From CAYNFP01 sp964396655 (lineage in GTDB: Bacteria > Bacillota_I > Bacilli_A > RF39 > UBA660): a stretch of 64,000 nt of DNA. The position numbers and the translations under genes are program-made. The stretch spans positions 1 through 64,000 of the forward strand of contig CAYNFP010000004.1 in assembly GCA_964396655.1 (NCBI GenBank). The letters run 5' to 3'. Under the pieces are notes generated by a model. It had not been told where the DNA came from and searched no databases. It was given only the letters and a program-made list of their open reading frames with translations. Below are positions 1 to 9,102 of this stretch, one piece after another. Position 1 is the stretch's first letter. Every line of letters starts with the position of its first letter.

Positions 1-80
1 CGAATTGGGGTTCTGAAATCTTTTTAATGTGTCTACTTTTACTTGACTAGTTCAATATAAATAAAATTATCTTTTTATTA

Positions 81-2066
81 TTATTGAATAATGTTTAAAG
101 TTCTATATCTATACATTATTTTCTTTTGAATTACTAAACTTGTATCTTGAGATAATTCCGCTAATGTTTTGCCAACTTTAGTTTCAAACTCTCCTAATGG
201 TAAAAAGTTTTCTAAATATAATGTACCTGAACCCATGTATGATTTTCTTATTCTTTTCATTATTTGTGTTTTTACTTGACGTGTTGAGGTTGCTGTTACT
301 TTCGTATCACTAAATGTAGACCACTCTCCCCACTGAGCACTACTTGTATCTGGTTGATATCCACTAGGTGCTGTTGCTGAATATTCTCCTCCATTATACC
401 AAGTTTTTGTTGATGATGTTGTTTTATACCATTTATATTTATATACCATTGCTTTATATATCGTAGATTGAACACAAGTTGGAAGAGTTGCTCCGTTAGG
501 GCAAGTTCCTTCAGTATAATCTGTATCTGCTGTTGTTGAATAAGAAGTCTTACTATAACTTGATTTTCCTAAAGAGGCAAATTCTGAATCTGATAAATAA
601 TCAGCATCACTTAAATTTGTTACCTCTTCTCCATTTCTGGTTAAATAATATGTTGTATATTTAATTGTTGAAGCTGATGTACATTCCGTTGAATAAGTTC
701 CTGTGGCTTCGGCATTTGTGTATCCGGTTTTATCAGAACAACTAGTGTATACTGAGCCATTATTATAATATGTTACTGTTTGATATGTATATCCATATGT
801 ATTTGTTGATGCACTATAAGTTTCACAAACAGAACCATTTAAGGTTCCGCCATTTGGACAAACCCATTGTGTTGTACAACCAGATCTACATTTCCAGTTC
901 TTTGACGTGCTTCCACAATAACTTGAATCTTCTATACAAGCTCTATTATATGTTCCTCCTGCTCCACTACATTCTATAGTCGCAGATGAACTGAAAGCAA
1001 CATAATAACATGTATATTGAAAACTGCCGACTCTTTCTCTTGAAGCATCATAACCAGAAACACATTGTGACCCATTCCAAGTTCCAATAGCGCACGAATA
1101 ACAAGGTTTTAATGTACAATTTTTGACATTAGATAGTGAATTACAATTAGATAATGCGGTAGCGGAAGAAGATGTATAACAGTCTTGTGTGTAACTTCCT
1201 GTTATATTATAACATTTATATAATGGTTTATATGCTGTACATCCTGTTGGTTTATTATAAGAATATATATATCTTGGGGTTAATAATCTATATGCATTAG
1301 TGGTTGTTATACCACTATAATCTAGTCCAGATAATGAGTTTACTAATGCTGTTTTTGATGGATTTATTACTGTTCTTGATATTGTTTTTGTTGATGCATC
1401 TTTTGAATACCCACTCGCTGGTGATGTTTCATAATATTTCCCATTACTATAATATTCTGTTCCTCCACTTAATTTATACCATTTAAATGATCCTTCTCTA
1501 TAACTATATTGTGTCTTTTCTTCTTTTTCTGTATTTGCTACAGTTACTCCTGTTGGTAATACTGGTTCTTCTATTTCATCTATATTTAATGCCCACTCAC
1601 TCCAATCAGTATATTTTAATTCTCCTTTTCCATAATTATAAAACATTCCTACTTGTACCTGTGAATTTTCATTTATTATATTTGGTAATATATCTTGCCA
1701 TTCACTCCATGATGTATATAGATTCCCTGTTGTACATGTTCCACATGTTACATCGTTTGAATAATAATAGTTATCTCCACTTTTACCTACATAAACATTC
1801 CCAGAACATGTTGTTCCTGTTTTTTCTAAATCCGTTAATGTTATTTTACCTGCTATTATTAATTCATTTATTGAAGCATATTTAACGCTTCCATCTTCTT
1901 GAGGTAAATTATTCAAAAAATATTCTTCTGTTTTTTCTGATAATAAACTATTAAAGTTTTCACACGCACTACCAACTGGTTTATTATTTCCAAAAGCTTG
2001 TACAAAATATAATACTACTAATGTAAAAACTCCTAACGTTATTAATACTTTAATTGCTTTATTCAT
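81..2066 (-). CDS. Exported Cys/Ser/Thr-rich protein with pilin-like N-terminus
   Basis: A 661-residue protein starting with a short basic segment and a hydrophobic stretch (about residues 6-25) that would anchor it in the membrane or act as a signal. Residues about 40-110 (a helix, then SINELI, TLTDLEKT, a Gly-Lys-rich strand and a Cys pair) resemble the globular part of Gram-positive pilin-like proteins. The rest is a long low-complexity region rich in Cys, Tyr, Ser and Thr, with WSEW repeats and many CxxG/C pairs, so a disulfide-rich surface stalk is likely. There is no LPXTG motif. The start has a GGAGGT ribosome site 9 bases upstream. It is the last gene after ftsW but is separated from it by about 100 bases. 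Function is unknown; the pilin link is inference, supported by prepilin peptidase and PilC genes at 12.3-14.9 kb. Confidence 0.7.
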   Translation of the reverse strand: MNKAIKVLITLGVFTLVVLYFVQAFGNNKPVGSACENFNSLLSEKTEEYFLNNLPQEDGSVKYASINELIIAGKITLTDLEKTGTTCSGNVYVGKSGDNYYYSNDVTCGTCTTGNLYTSWSEWQDILPNIINENSQVQVGMFYNYGKGELKYTDWSEWALNIDEIEEPVLPTGVTVANTEKEEKTQYSYREGSFKWYKLSGGTEYYSNGKYYETSPASGYSKDASTKTISRTVINPSKTALVNSLSGLDYSGITTTNAYRLLTPRYIYSYNKPTGCTAYKPLYKCYNITGSYTQDCYTSSSATALSNCNSLSNVKNCTLKPCYSCAIGTWNGSQCVSGYDASRERVGSFQYTCYYVAFSSSATIECSGAGGTYNRACIEDSSYCGSTSKNWKCRSGCTTQWVCPNGGTLNGSVCETYSASTNTYGYTYQTVTYYNNGSVYTSCSDKTGYTNAEATGTYSTECTSASTIKYTTYYLTRNGEEVTNLSDADYLSDSEFASLGKSSYSKTSYSTTADTDYTEGTCPNGATLPTCVQSTIYKAMVYKYKWYKTTSSTKTWYNGGEYSATAPSGYQPDTSSAQWGEWSTFSDTKVTATSTRQVKTQIMKRIRKSYMGSGTLYLENFLPLGEFETKVGKTLAELSQDTSLVIQKKIMYRYRTLNIIQ

Positions 2067-2164
2067 ATTGGATAACCTCCACTATTTTCATTATAATTAT
2101 ACTATATATAATTATAAATTGCTACTGATATTGATAAAACTCAGTAAAATTAATATAACAATTT

Positions 2165-3250
2165 TTAATTGATATTATTTTTACTAATATTTAAAATTAT
2201 TCCAATAGAAATCATACTTACTAGTAAGCTTGAGCCACCATAACTTAAAAAAGGCAACGTAACCCCGGTAATTGGTATTATTCCTGTAACAACCATTAAG
2301 TTTAATGCTGCTTGAAAAATTAACATAAAAATTAACCCAAAACAAAGATATTTTCCAAATAAATCATTTGTGCCTAAAGCAATCTTTATAGCTGTAATAA
2401 ATATAATAGCAAATAAACTCACAACTATTAAACATCCTAAAAAACCAAATTCCTCTGCTATAATCGAAAATATAAAATCTGTCTGAGGCTCTGGTAAATA
2501 AAAATGTTTTTGTCTAGATGCGCCCAACCCAAAACCAAGCAATCCTCCAGGCCCTATGGCGTATAAAGATTGAATTATTTGAAAACCACTTCCTAAAGGA
2601 TCACTCCAAGGGTTTAAATATGATGTAATTCTTTCTAATCTATAAGGCGCTATTAAAACTAAAACTATTATTCCAATTAATCCTAAAATTCCTAGTTTAA
2701 CAAATATTCCAAGTTTTGTTCCAGTAATAAAAAGTAATCCTATTAATGAACAAACTATTACCATACCAGTTCCAAAATCTGGTTGTAAAAGTATTAATCC
2801 AAAAAACACTATAATTACTAACATAATTGGCAAAATAAAATCTTTTGTATTTTTTTTGTATTTATTATTTTTTTCTAAGTATTTTGAGCAAAAAATAATA
2901 AGCCCTATTTTAGCAAGTTCACTTGGTTGTATTCCTAATCCCCCTATACCAAACCAACTACGACTTCCATTTCTTACCGTTCCTATTCCAGGTATTAGGA
3001 CAAGCACCAATAATAAAAAGCAAATGCCTATTATAAGCTTTGCTTTTTCTTTATATATTTTATAATTTATTTTTGAAATTATTATCATTAATATTATTCC
3101 CATTATTACAAATAATGATTGACTAATTAAGTATTTATAGGGGTTATTATATTTATATTCTGCCCATATATAACTAGATGAATATACCATTATTACTCCA
3201 AATATACTTAGTAAAATAGTAGCATAAAATAATATTTTTTCTTTTTTCAT
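2165..3250 (-). CDS. ftsW: FtsW/RodA/SpoVE-family SEDS glycosyltransferase
   Basis: A 361-residue polytopic membrane protein of the SEDS family, which polymerises lipid II into glycan strands with a partner class B PBP. Family hallmarks include the WFGIGGLGIQPSELAKI segment near residue 100, LQPDFGTGMV, the IIAEEFGFLG loop and the C-terminal GVTLPFLSYGGSSLL motif. An upstream in-frame codon exists, but the ATG at 3250 is preferred because a GGGGG ribosome site lies just before it and mraY ends 20 bases upstream. It follows the PBP and mraY in one transcription unit, so division or sporulation septum synthesis is likely. FtsW, RodA and SpoVE cannot be separated by motif; the PBP-mraY neighbours favour FtsW/SpoVE. 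Confidence 0.9.
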   Translation of the reverse strand: MKKEKILFYATILLSIFGVIMVYSSSYIWAEYKYNNPYKYLISQSLFVIMGIILMIIISKINYKIYKEKAKLIIGICFLLLVLVLIPGIGTVRNGSRSWFGIGGLGIQPSELAKIGLIIFCSKYLEKNNKYKKNTKDFILPIMLVIIVFFGLILLQPDFGTGMVIVCSLIGLLFITGTKLGIFVKLGILGLIGIIVLVLIAPYRLERITSYLNPWSDPLGSGFQIIQSLYAIGPGGLLGFGLGASRQKHFYLPEPQTDFIFSIIAEEFGFLGCLIVVSLFAIIFITAIKIALGTNDLFGKYLCFGLIFMLIFQAALNLMVVTGIIPITGVTLPFLSYGGSSLLVSMISIGIILNISKNNIN

Positions 3251-3270
3251 AAAACCCCCAAATATATTTT

Positions 3271-4257
3271 TTACAACCAAACATTATAGTAAATAGCTGC
3301 CATTCCTAACATAAAGCCTATTATCCAAAATAATTTAACTATATCAGTTTCATGCCATCCTAATTTTTCAAAATGATGATGGATTGGAGCCATTAAAAAT
3401 ACTTTTTTATGAAATTTTCTAATAGCAAAGATTTGTATTAAACTTGATAATGCTTCTATAACAAATACACCACCAACTAATGCTAAGGTAAGTTCATGAC
3501 TTGTAAGTATTGCAACCGCTGCTAATGTACCTCCCAGTGCTTGAGAACCAGTGTCTCCCATAAATATCTTCGCCGGGTGTGTATTAAATACTAAAAATCC
3601 TAAAATACCTCCAACTAATATAAAACAAAATATAGCAATTTCTTGATATCCTGCAACCCAAGATGTTCCCCATGTTATAATACCGAAACTTAAGAATGCG
3701 ATTGCTGATAATCCTCCAGCTAAACCATCAAGACCATCAGTTAAATTTACTGCATTAGAAGTTCCTATAAGTAAAAATAATATGAAAAATCCGTAAAACC
3801 ATCCTAAATCAATATTAATTTTCAAAGTACTTATCCAAATATGCGGTTCTCCCCCACCTCTCATATATATGTAAAAGAATACTAGCGAAATTACAGATTG
3901 AATTATTAACTTCTGCACTATAGACAAGCCTTTATTATTTTTTTCTTTAATTTTTTTAAAATCATCGAAAAATCCAAGTAAAGCATATGATAAAAATACA
4001 AATATAACTATTAATAAACTACTAGTTATTTCTAAACTTCCTCTTAAATATAAGACCAACATTGTTATTAAAGTTGGAATTATAAATATAATTCCTCCAA
4101 ATGTTGGAGTACCAATTTTACTTTGGTGATCAACATACTGACTGAAACTTTGTTTTACTTTTTTCTTTTTTAAAAATGGGACTAAAAATAATCCTAATAC
4201 TACCGCAAGGAAAAATCCTATCATTAATCCTAGAATACTTTTTGCCAAAATTAACAT
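3271..4257 (-). CDS. mraY: Phospho-N-acetylmuramoyl-pentapeptide transferase
   Basis: A 328-residue integral membrane enzyme that transfers phospho-MurNAc-pentapeptide from UDP to undecaprenyl phosphate, forming lipid I. Diagnostic segments are the cytoplasmic KIGTPTFGGIIF loop, the Asp-rich ALLGFFDDFKKI, the NLTDGLDGLAGG loop, NTHPAKIFMGDTGS with the catalytic Asp, and the C-terminal MAPIHHHFEKLGW. Length matches the family. An AAAGGAAGTG ribosome site precedes the start. It sits between a class B PBP and ftsW; murD, normally between mraY and ftsW in Bacilli, is absent. Confidence 0.97.
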   Translation of the reverse strand: MLILAKSILGLMIGFFLAVVLGLFLVPFLKKKKVKQSFSQYVDHQSKIGTPTFGGIIFIIPTLITMLVLYLRGSLEITSSLLIVIFVFLSYALLGFFDDFKKIKEKNNKGLSIVQKLIIQSVISLVFFYIYMRGGGEPHIWISTLKINIDLGWFYGFFILFLLIGTSNAVNLTDGLDGLAGGLSAIAFLSFGIITWGTSWVAGYQEIAIFCFILVGGILGFLVFNTHPAKIFMGDTGSQALGGTLAAVAILTSHELTLALVGGVFVIEALSSLIQIFAIRKFHKKVFLMAPIHHHFEKLGWHETDIVKLFWIIGFMLGMAAIYYNVWL

Positions 4258-4318
4258 AAAAATATCACTTCCTTTTATAATTATACAATATTACTTTTCT
4301 TAAATAAAACTATTTACA

Positions 4319-6229
4319 TCAATTTAACAATAATTTTACAACACCATTTTGCTTAATTCTTGAACCAGCACTTGGTGACATATCAACTACTTTTTCTCCC
4401 ACTCCAGAATATTCAATGGTAAATAATTTTAATGCTTTTTGAGCTTCTTTTTTAGACATATTTATAACATCTGGAACTGTTACATAAACAGTATCTTCCC
4501 ATCTATATTGTTTAGGAAGTCCACTTGCATCTTCTTTTAAATCATATATGTTTATAATATCTTTAAATACTTTTCTTGCTATTGGCGCTGCAACTGTACC
4601 GCCATATTGCACAACTCCTTTTGCATTGTCAATTGCTATATACATTACATAGTCTGGATCATTTGCAGGCATAAATCCTATAAATGATAATATATAATTA
4701 CCTATCATGTAGTGCCCATCACTTCCTACTTTTTGTGCTGTACCGGTTTTTCCTCCAACCCTATAATTTTCAATATAAGCATTTCTTCCTGTTCCATTAG
4801 CCACAACACTTTCTAATGCATATCTTACAACTCCACTAGTTTCTGAGCTTATTAAATTAGAGGATTTCAATATTGGCTCTTTTTCTAGTATAATTTTTTT
4901 ACTTTTATTTTCTGCAATTTTTGAAACTATATAAGGAGTATACATATTTCCATTATTAACAATAGCGCTAACCGCTTCAACTTGTTGTATAGCAGTTACG
5001 CTAACTCCTTGCCCAAACGCTGTTGTTGATGTTTCCAAGAGTCCAATCTTATCTACATCAAATATTATACCCGTTGATTCTCCATTTAAATCAATACCTG
5101 TTTTTTTACCAAAACCAAATTTATCAATATATGAAAAAAGTCTTTCTTTCCCAAGTCTTTGACCTAACACAACAAATCCGGGATTACATGAGTTTTCTAC
5201 AACTTGCAAAAAAGTTTGGAGACCATGACCTTTAAGTTTCCAACAATGTAATGTTGATCCTTCAACATTTATAGAACCAGTATCATAATAAGTGTCTTCA
5301 AATATATTAACAACTTTTTCTTCAATTGCAGATGCAAGAGTTACTATTTTAAAAGTGGAACCAGGTTCAAAATTTGACCATATCGCTAAATTTCTATTAA
5401 TAGTTTCTGAACTATACAAATTATATTTACTTGGATTAAAACTTGGTTTAGAACTCATTGCTACAATTTCCCCGGTTTTTGGATTCATTATTATACCAAT
5501 AGCACCAGCAGCTCTATATTTATCTACAGCATTGTCAATTTCTCTTTCTAAGGCAAGCTCAACATCCAAATCTATTGTTAAATAAACATCTTTCCCATCA
5601 ACTGGCTCTTCATATATTTCTGAAAGTTCTAGTTTTTTACCCTTTCCATCAGAATAATATTTTATACTACCATCTTTTCCGGTTAAATATTTATCATATA
5701 ATAACTCAATACCACTTAATCCCTGGTTATCTATACCGACATAACCAATAACGTGAGATAGTAAATCTTCATATAAATAATATCTTTTGCTTTCTTTTAC
5801 TAAATATACTCCATCAAATTCATAACTATCTATTTTATTTGCAATATCATAACTAAGCCCTCTTCCTTCTGGATGAACCCTTTCTATAGATGTTTTTTTA
5901 CTAACGTGCTTATACATTTCTTCATAACTAACATTTAATATTTTTGATAATGTTTTAGCAACTATTTTTTTATCTTTAATTTGATTAGGTATTAATACAA
6001 GACCCGCAGTTGTAACATTGTCCGCTATAACTTTACCATTTATATCTAAAATTCTTCCTCTATCTGCTTGAACTGGTAAATTTCTACTCCATAAGTTATT
6101 TGCAAGTTCATGCAATTCTTTGTATTCTACTATTTGAATCCATCCAACTCTTATTACAACTATAAAAAGTATAAGTATCATAATTATTAAAATTTTTTTA
6201 ATTCTTTTATTTTGAATACTTTGAAACAT
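4319..6229 (-). CDS. Class B penicillin-binding protein with one PASTA domain (FtsI/SpoVD type)
   Basis: A 636-residue peptidoglycan transpeptidase. One N-terminal membrane helix (about residues 12-31) is followed by the PBP dimerisation domain (ADRGRILDINGKVIA), then the transpeptidase domain with the nucleophile motif STFK near residue 290, the SCN motif (VVENSCNPGF) and KTGTA (VGGKTGTAQKV). The last 60 residues form one PASTA domain (VTVPDVINMSKKEAQ onward), as in SpoVD and Gram-positive PBP2B-type proteins. It is first of the PBP-mraY-ftsW group, so it is probably the SEDS partner of the ftsW product. Whether it serves vegetative division, sporulation, or both cannot be told from sequence. 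Confidence 0.93.
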   Translation of the reverse strand: MFQSIQNKRIKKILIIMILILFIVVIRVGWIQIVEYKELHELANNLWSRNLPVQADRGRILDINGKVIADNVTTAGLVLIPNQIKDKKIVAKTLSKILNVSYEEMYKHVSKKTSIERVHPEGRGLSYDIANKIDSYEFDGVYLVKESKRYYLYEDLLSHVIGYVGIDNQGLSGIELLYDKYLTGKDGSIKYYSDGKGKKLELSEIYEEPVDGKDVYLTIDLDVELALEREIDNAVDKYRAAGAIGIIMNPKTGEIVAMSSKPSFNPSKYNLYSSETINRNLAIWSNFEPGSTFKIVTLASAIEEKVVNIFEDTYYDTGSINVEGSTLHCWKLKGHGLQTFLQVVENSCNPGFVVLGQRLGKERLFSYIDKFGFGKKTGIDLNGESTGIIFDVDKIGLLETSTTAFGQGVSVTAIQQVEAVSAIVNNGNMYTPYIVSKIAENKSKKIILEKEPILKSSNLISSETSGVVRYALESVVANGTGRNAYIENYRVGGKTGTAQKVGSDGHYMIGNYILSFIGFMPANDPDYVMYIAIDNAKGVVQYGGTVAAPIARKVFKDIINIYDLKEDASGLPKQYRWEDTVYVTVPDVINMSKKEAQKALKLFTIEYSGVGEKVVDMSPSAGSRIKQNGVVKLLLN

Positions 6230-6306
6230 ATTCTCACCTAAATAAGTATATGCTAAAAAAATTGTTATAATAAAAAAAAAAAATTATTTTATAAGATAAT
6301 TTCTTT

Positions 6307-7023
6307 TTAAAAATCTTCTTTTGTAAATTCATATAATGCTATACTAACTGCATTATCCAAATTTAAACTATCTATTTTATTTGAGTGATTTATATAAACA
6401 CTTTCTCCAATATTATGATAAATATCTGGTAATCCTGAACTTTCATTTCCAAAAACCAATGAATAATGTTTACTTTTTTCCATTTCAGATAATGAACTTT
6501 TACCATCTAACATAAATGGATAAATTTTTCTTTCATCAATATTTCCTAAATAATCATCAATATTATCATAATATTTAAAATTTATATTAAATATTGCACC
6601 CATACTAGCTCTAATAACTTTAGGATCAAATATATCCACTGCAGGCTTAATGATAGCTATATCAAATATATTAAAACCAAGAGAAGTTCTTATTATAGTT
6701 CCTAAATTGCCAGTATTTGACGGGTTTACCAAAACAATATGATTACTACTCTTTGAAATAGAATTTTCATATTTTAAAAATACTCCTATCATAAAACAAT
6801 TTTCTTTTTCAGATAAAATGTTAAAAACTTTATCATTATAAATTATTTCTATATTATTATTCTTACAAATTTCTAAAACTTTAAAATATGTATCATTTTT
6901 TTCTTGATTTGAATGTATATAAATCATCTTAATTTTATCAGGTTGCTTTTTTAATAATTCTAAAGTTAATGTAGTACCTAAAGTATAAGAGGTTAAATCA
7001 TTTTTTTTATATTTTTTTATCAT
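6307..7023 (-). CDS. SpoU/TrmH-family RNA 2'-O-methyltransferase
   Basis: A 238-residue SPOUT-class methyltransferase. The trefoil-knot motifs are visible: NPSNTGNLGTIIRTSLGF (motif 1, with catalytic Arg), FGNESSGLP (motif 2) and SLNLDNAVSIALYEF (motif 3). The N-terminal about 90 residues could form the substrate-binding domain seen in rRNA-modifying members such as TsnR, but the match is weak. It lies between the cell-wall genes and transketolase with short gaps. Substrate (rRNA or tRNA) is not determined. Confidence 0.88.
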   Translation of the reverse strand: MIKKYKKNDLTSYTLGTTLTLELLKKQPDKIKMIYIHSNQEKNDTYFKVLEICKNNNIEIIYNDKVFNILSEKENCFMIGVFLKYENSISKSSNHIVLVNPSNTGNLGTIIRTSLGFNIFDIAIIKPAVDIFDPKVIRASMGAIFNINFKYYDNIDDYLGNIDERKIYPFMLDGKSSLSEMEKSKHYSLVFGNESSGLPDIYHNIGESVYINHSNKIDSLNLDNAVSIALYEFTKEDF

Positions 7024-7060
7024 AAATTCATCTCCATAATTATTATATCATTAGTATTTA

Positions 7061-7090
7061 AAAAAAGAGAAATTACTTTAATAATTTCTC
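7061..7090 (-). terminator. Intrinsic terminator after transketolase
   Basis: Minus-strand hairpin GAGAAATTA / TAATTTCTC followed by a run of seven T. It overlaps the 3' end of the transketolase gene. Confidence 0.75.
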
Positions 7091-9025
7091 AACTTTTTCT
7101 AATAATGATTTAGTATCAAATTCAAAATATTCTATTACATCTTTTTTCTTTCCGCTTTTTCCAAATTTATTAATATTTATAATATATTTACTATTATAAA
7201 CATATTCACACCAACTATTATCATTTGATAATTCAAGAACTATTGTTTTAATTCCTTGAGGTAATAACAGATTCTTATATTCTTCAGATTGCTCTTTAAA
7301 TAATTCTATAGAAGGCACGCTTATTACTCTTGTATATATTGCTTTTTTCTCTAATAAATTACTTATTTCAATAGCTTGATGTACTTCATTTCCACTAGCC
7401 ATTATTATTCCAGATAATCTACTTCTTTCTTTCTTTACTATATAAGCTCCATTATATATATTTTCTATGCTAGAATTTTCTAATGGAGGAAATTTTTCTT
7501 TTGAAATTATTAAACTCACTGGTTTTCTATTGTTAATTATATAATCCCAACAACCCACAATCTCTCTTATATCACAAGGTCTAAAAACAACTAAATTTGG
7601 AATACTTCTTAAACTTGATAATTGCTCAATTGGTTGATGAGTAGGTCCATCTTCTCCGACCGCTATACTGTCATGTGTAAACACATAAGTAACTGGCAAT
7701 TTCATTAAAGCAGATAATCTAATTCCGGGTTTCATATAATCACTGAAACTCAAAAATGTACTTGCAATAGGTCTTATTCCGCTTAATGAAAGACCATTTA
7801 TTACTCCAGCCATTAAAGCTTCTCTTACACCAAATTGAATATTTCTTCCATAAATTTCAGGAATAAAGTCTTTTCCTTTTTCAATATAAGTTTTAGTACT
7901 TTCAAATAAATCAGCACTTCCACTCATTAAAATTGGACACATATTACTTAATAAATTAATTATTTTACCATTAGCTATTCTTAATTCTTCATTATACTTT
8001 TCATCCATATTTATTTTTATTTTTTTCAAATCAATATGAAAATCATCATTTTCCATATATTTTAATGTTTTTTGTATAACACTATTTTCAGACATAATTT
8101 TAGAATACTTTTCTTTCCATGAATTATATAAAGGTAAAGATCTAGTTTCTATTTTATTTCTAAAATACTCAACGGCTTCTTTAGATATATAAAAAGGAAT
8201 TTTATTAACTGACATTTTATCTTTTATATTTTCTAAATCTTTCTCTGATAATGGATTCTTATGAGCTAAGTTGGTATTTTGATTTACACTTCCAAGTCCA
8301 AGTATTGTTTTAATTTGAATAATACTTGGTTTATCTTTAACTTGCTTTGCTTTTTTTATAGCTGCATCTATTGCTGATACATCTGACCCATCTTTAACAT
8401 ATTCTGTATGCCATTTGCAAGCTTCAAATCTTTTTAATATATCTTCATCAAATACATTGTTAATATTCCCATCTGATGTTACATTATTTGAATCATATAA
8501 AACTATTAATTTACCTAATTTTAAAGAACCAGCTAAAGAAGTAGCTTCATAGCTAATTCCTTCCATTAAATCTCCATCACTTACTAAGGTGTATGTATAA
8601 TGATTAAATACTTCTTTATTTAAATTATTACTTAAATAAGATTCCGCTATAGCAAAGCCAACTGCATTTGCAAAACCTTGGCCTAATGGGCCAGTTGTTA
8701 CTTCAACTCCAATATTTGGATTATACTCAGGGTGCCCACTACAAATAGAATTTATTTGTCTAAATGTTTTTAAATCATCTAATTTTATTGGATAACCCGC
8801 AAAGAAAAGCGTACTATAAAGTAATGCACTTCCATGTCCTGCAGATAAAATAAATCTATCTCTATTTACCCAATTACCATCTTTAGGATTGCAAATCAAA
8901 TGATTTGAAAATAATGTATACATTATAGAAGCAGCTCCCAAACATATTCCAGGATGTCCACTATTAGCCTCATTAATCATATCTAAACTAAGATTTTTTA
9001 TTCCATTAATTATCTTTTCATCCAT
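7073..9025 (-). CDS. tkt: Transketolase
   Basis: A 650-residue thiamine diphosphate enzyme that moves two-carbon units between sugar phosphates in the non-oxidative pentose phosphate pathway. The N-terminal TPP-binding domain has NSGHPGICLGAA near residue 20, TGPLGQGFANAVG and the metal/TPP signature SDGDLMEGISYE. The pyrimidine domain has FGVREALMAG and the phosphate-binding THDSIAVGEDGPTHQPIEQL near residue 455. The C-terminal domain is present and length is normal. It appears to be a single-gene unit with its own terminator. Confidence 0.96.
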   Translation of the reverse strand: MDEKIINGIKNLSLDMINEANSGHPGICLGAASIMYTLFSNHLICNPKDGNWVNRDRFILSAGHGSALLYSTLFFAGYPIKLDDLKTFRQINSICSGHPEYNPNIGVEVTTGPLGQGFANAVGFAIAESYLSNNLNKEVFNHYTYTLVSDGDLMEGISYEATSLAGSLKLGKLIVLYDSNNVTSDGNINNVFDEDILKRFEACKWHTEYVKDGSDVSAIDAAIKKAKQVKDKPSIIQIKTILGLGSVNQNTNLAHKNPLSEKDLENIKDKMSVNKIPFYISKEAVEYFRNKIETRSLPLYNSWKEKYSKIMSENSVIQKTLKYMENDDFHIDLKKIKINMDEKYNEELRIANGKIINLLSNMCPILMSGSADLFESTKTYIEKGKDFIPEIYGRNIQFGVREALMAGVINGLSLSGIRPIASTFLSFSDYMKPGIRLSALMKLPVTYVFTHDSIAVGEDGPTHQPIEQLSSLRSIPNLVVFRPCDIREIVGCWDYIINNRKPVSLIISKEKFPPLENSSIENIYNGAYIVKKERSRLSGIIMASGNEVHQAIEISNLLEKKAIYTRVISVPSIELFKEQSEEYKNLLLPQGIKTIVLELSNDNSWCEYVYNSKYIININKFGKSGKKKDVIEYFEFDTKSLLEKVEKLLK

Positions 9026-9102
9026 ACAAACTTTACCCTTCTTAATATAACAATTATATCATAATGATATATTTTGAAAATAGCAAAATATTAAAAATTA
9101 TT

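Noticed and set aside
1..80. Window-edge sequence before the Cys-rich gene end
   Set aside because: No frame, hairpin or RNA feature could be supported in this short AT-rich piece.
770..1885. Plus-strand frames rich in Leu/Met/His opposite the Cys-rich gene
   Set aside because: Low-complexity antisense of a Tyr/Ser/Thr-rich gene, no ribosome sites, no family match.
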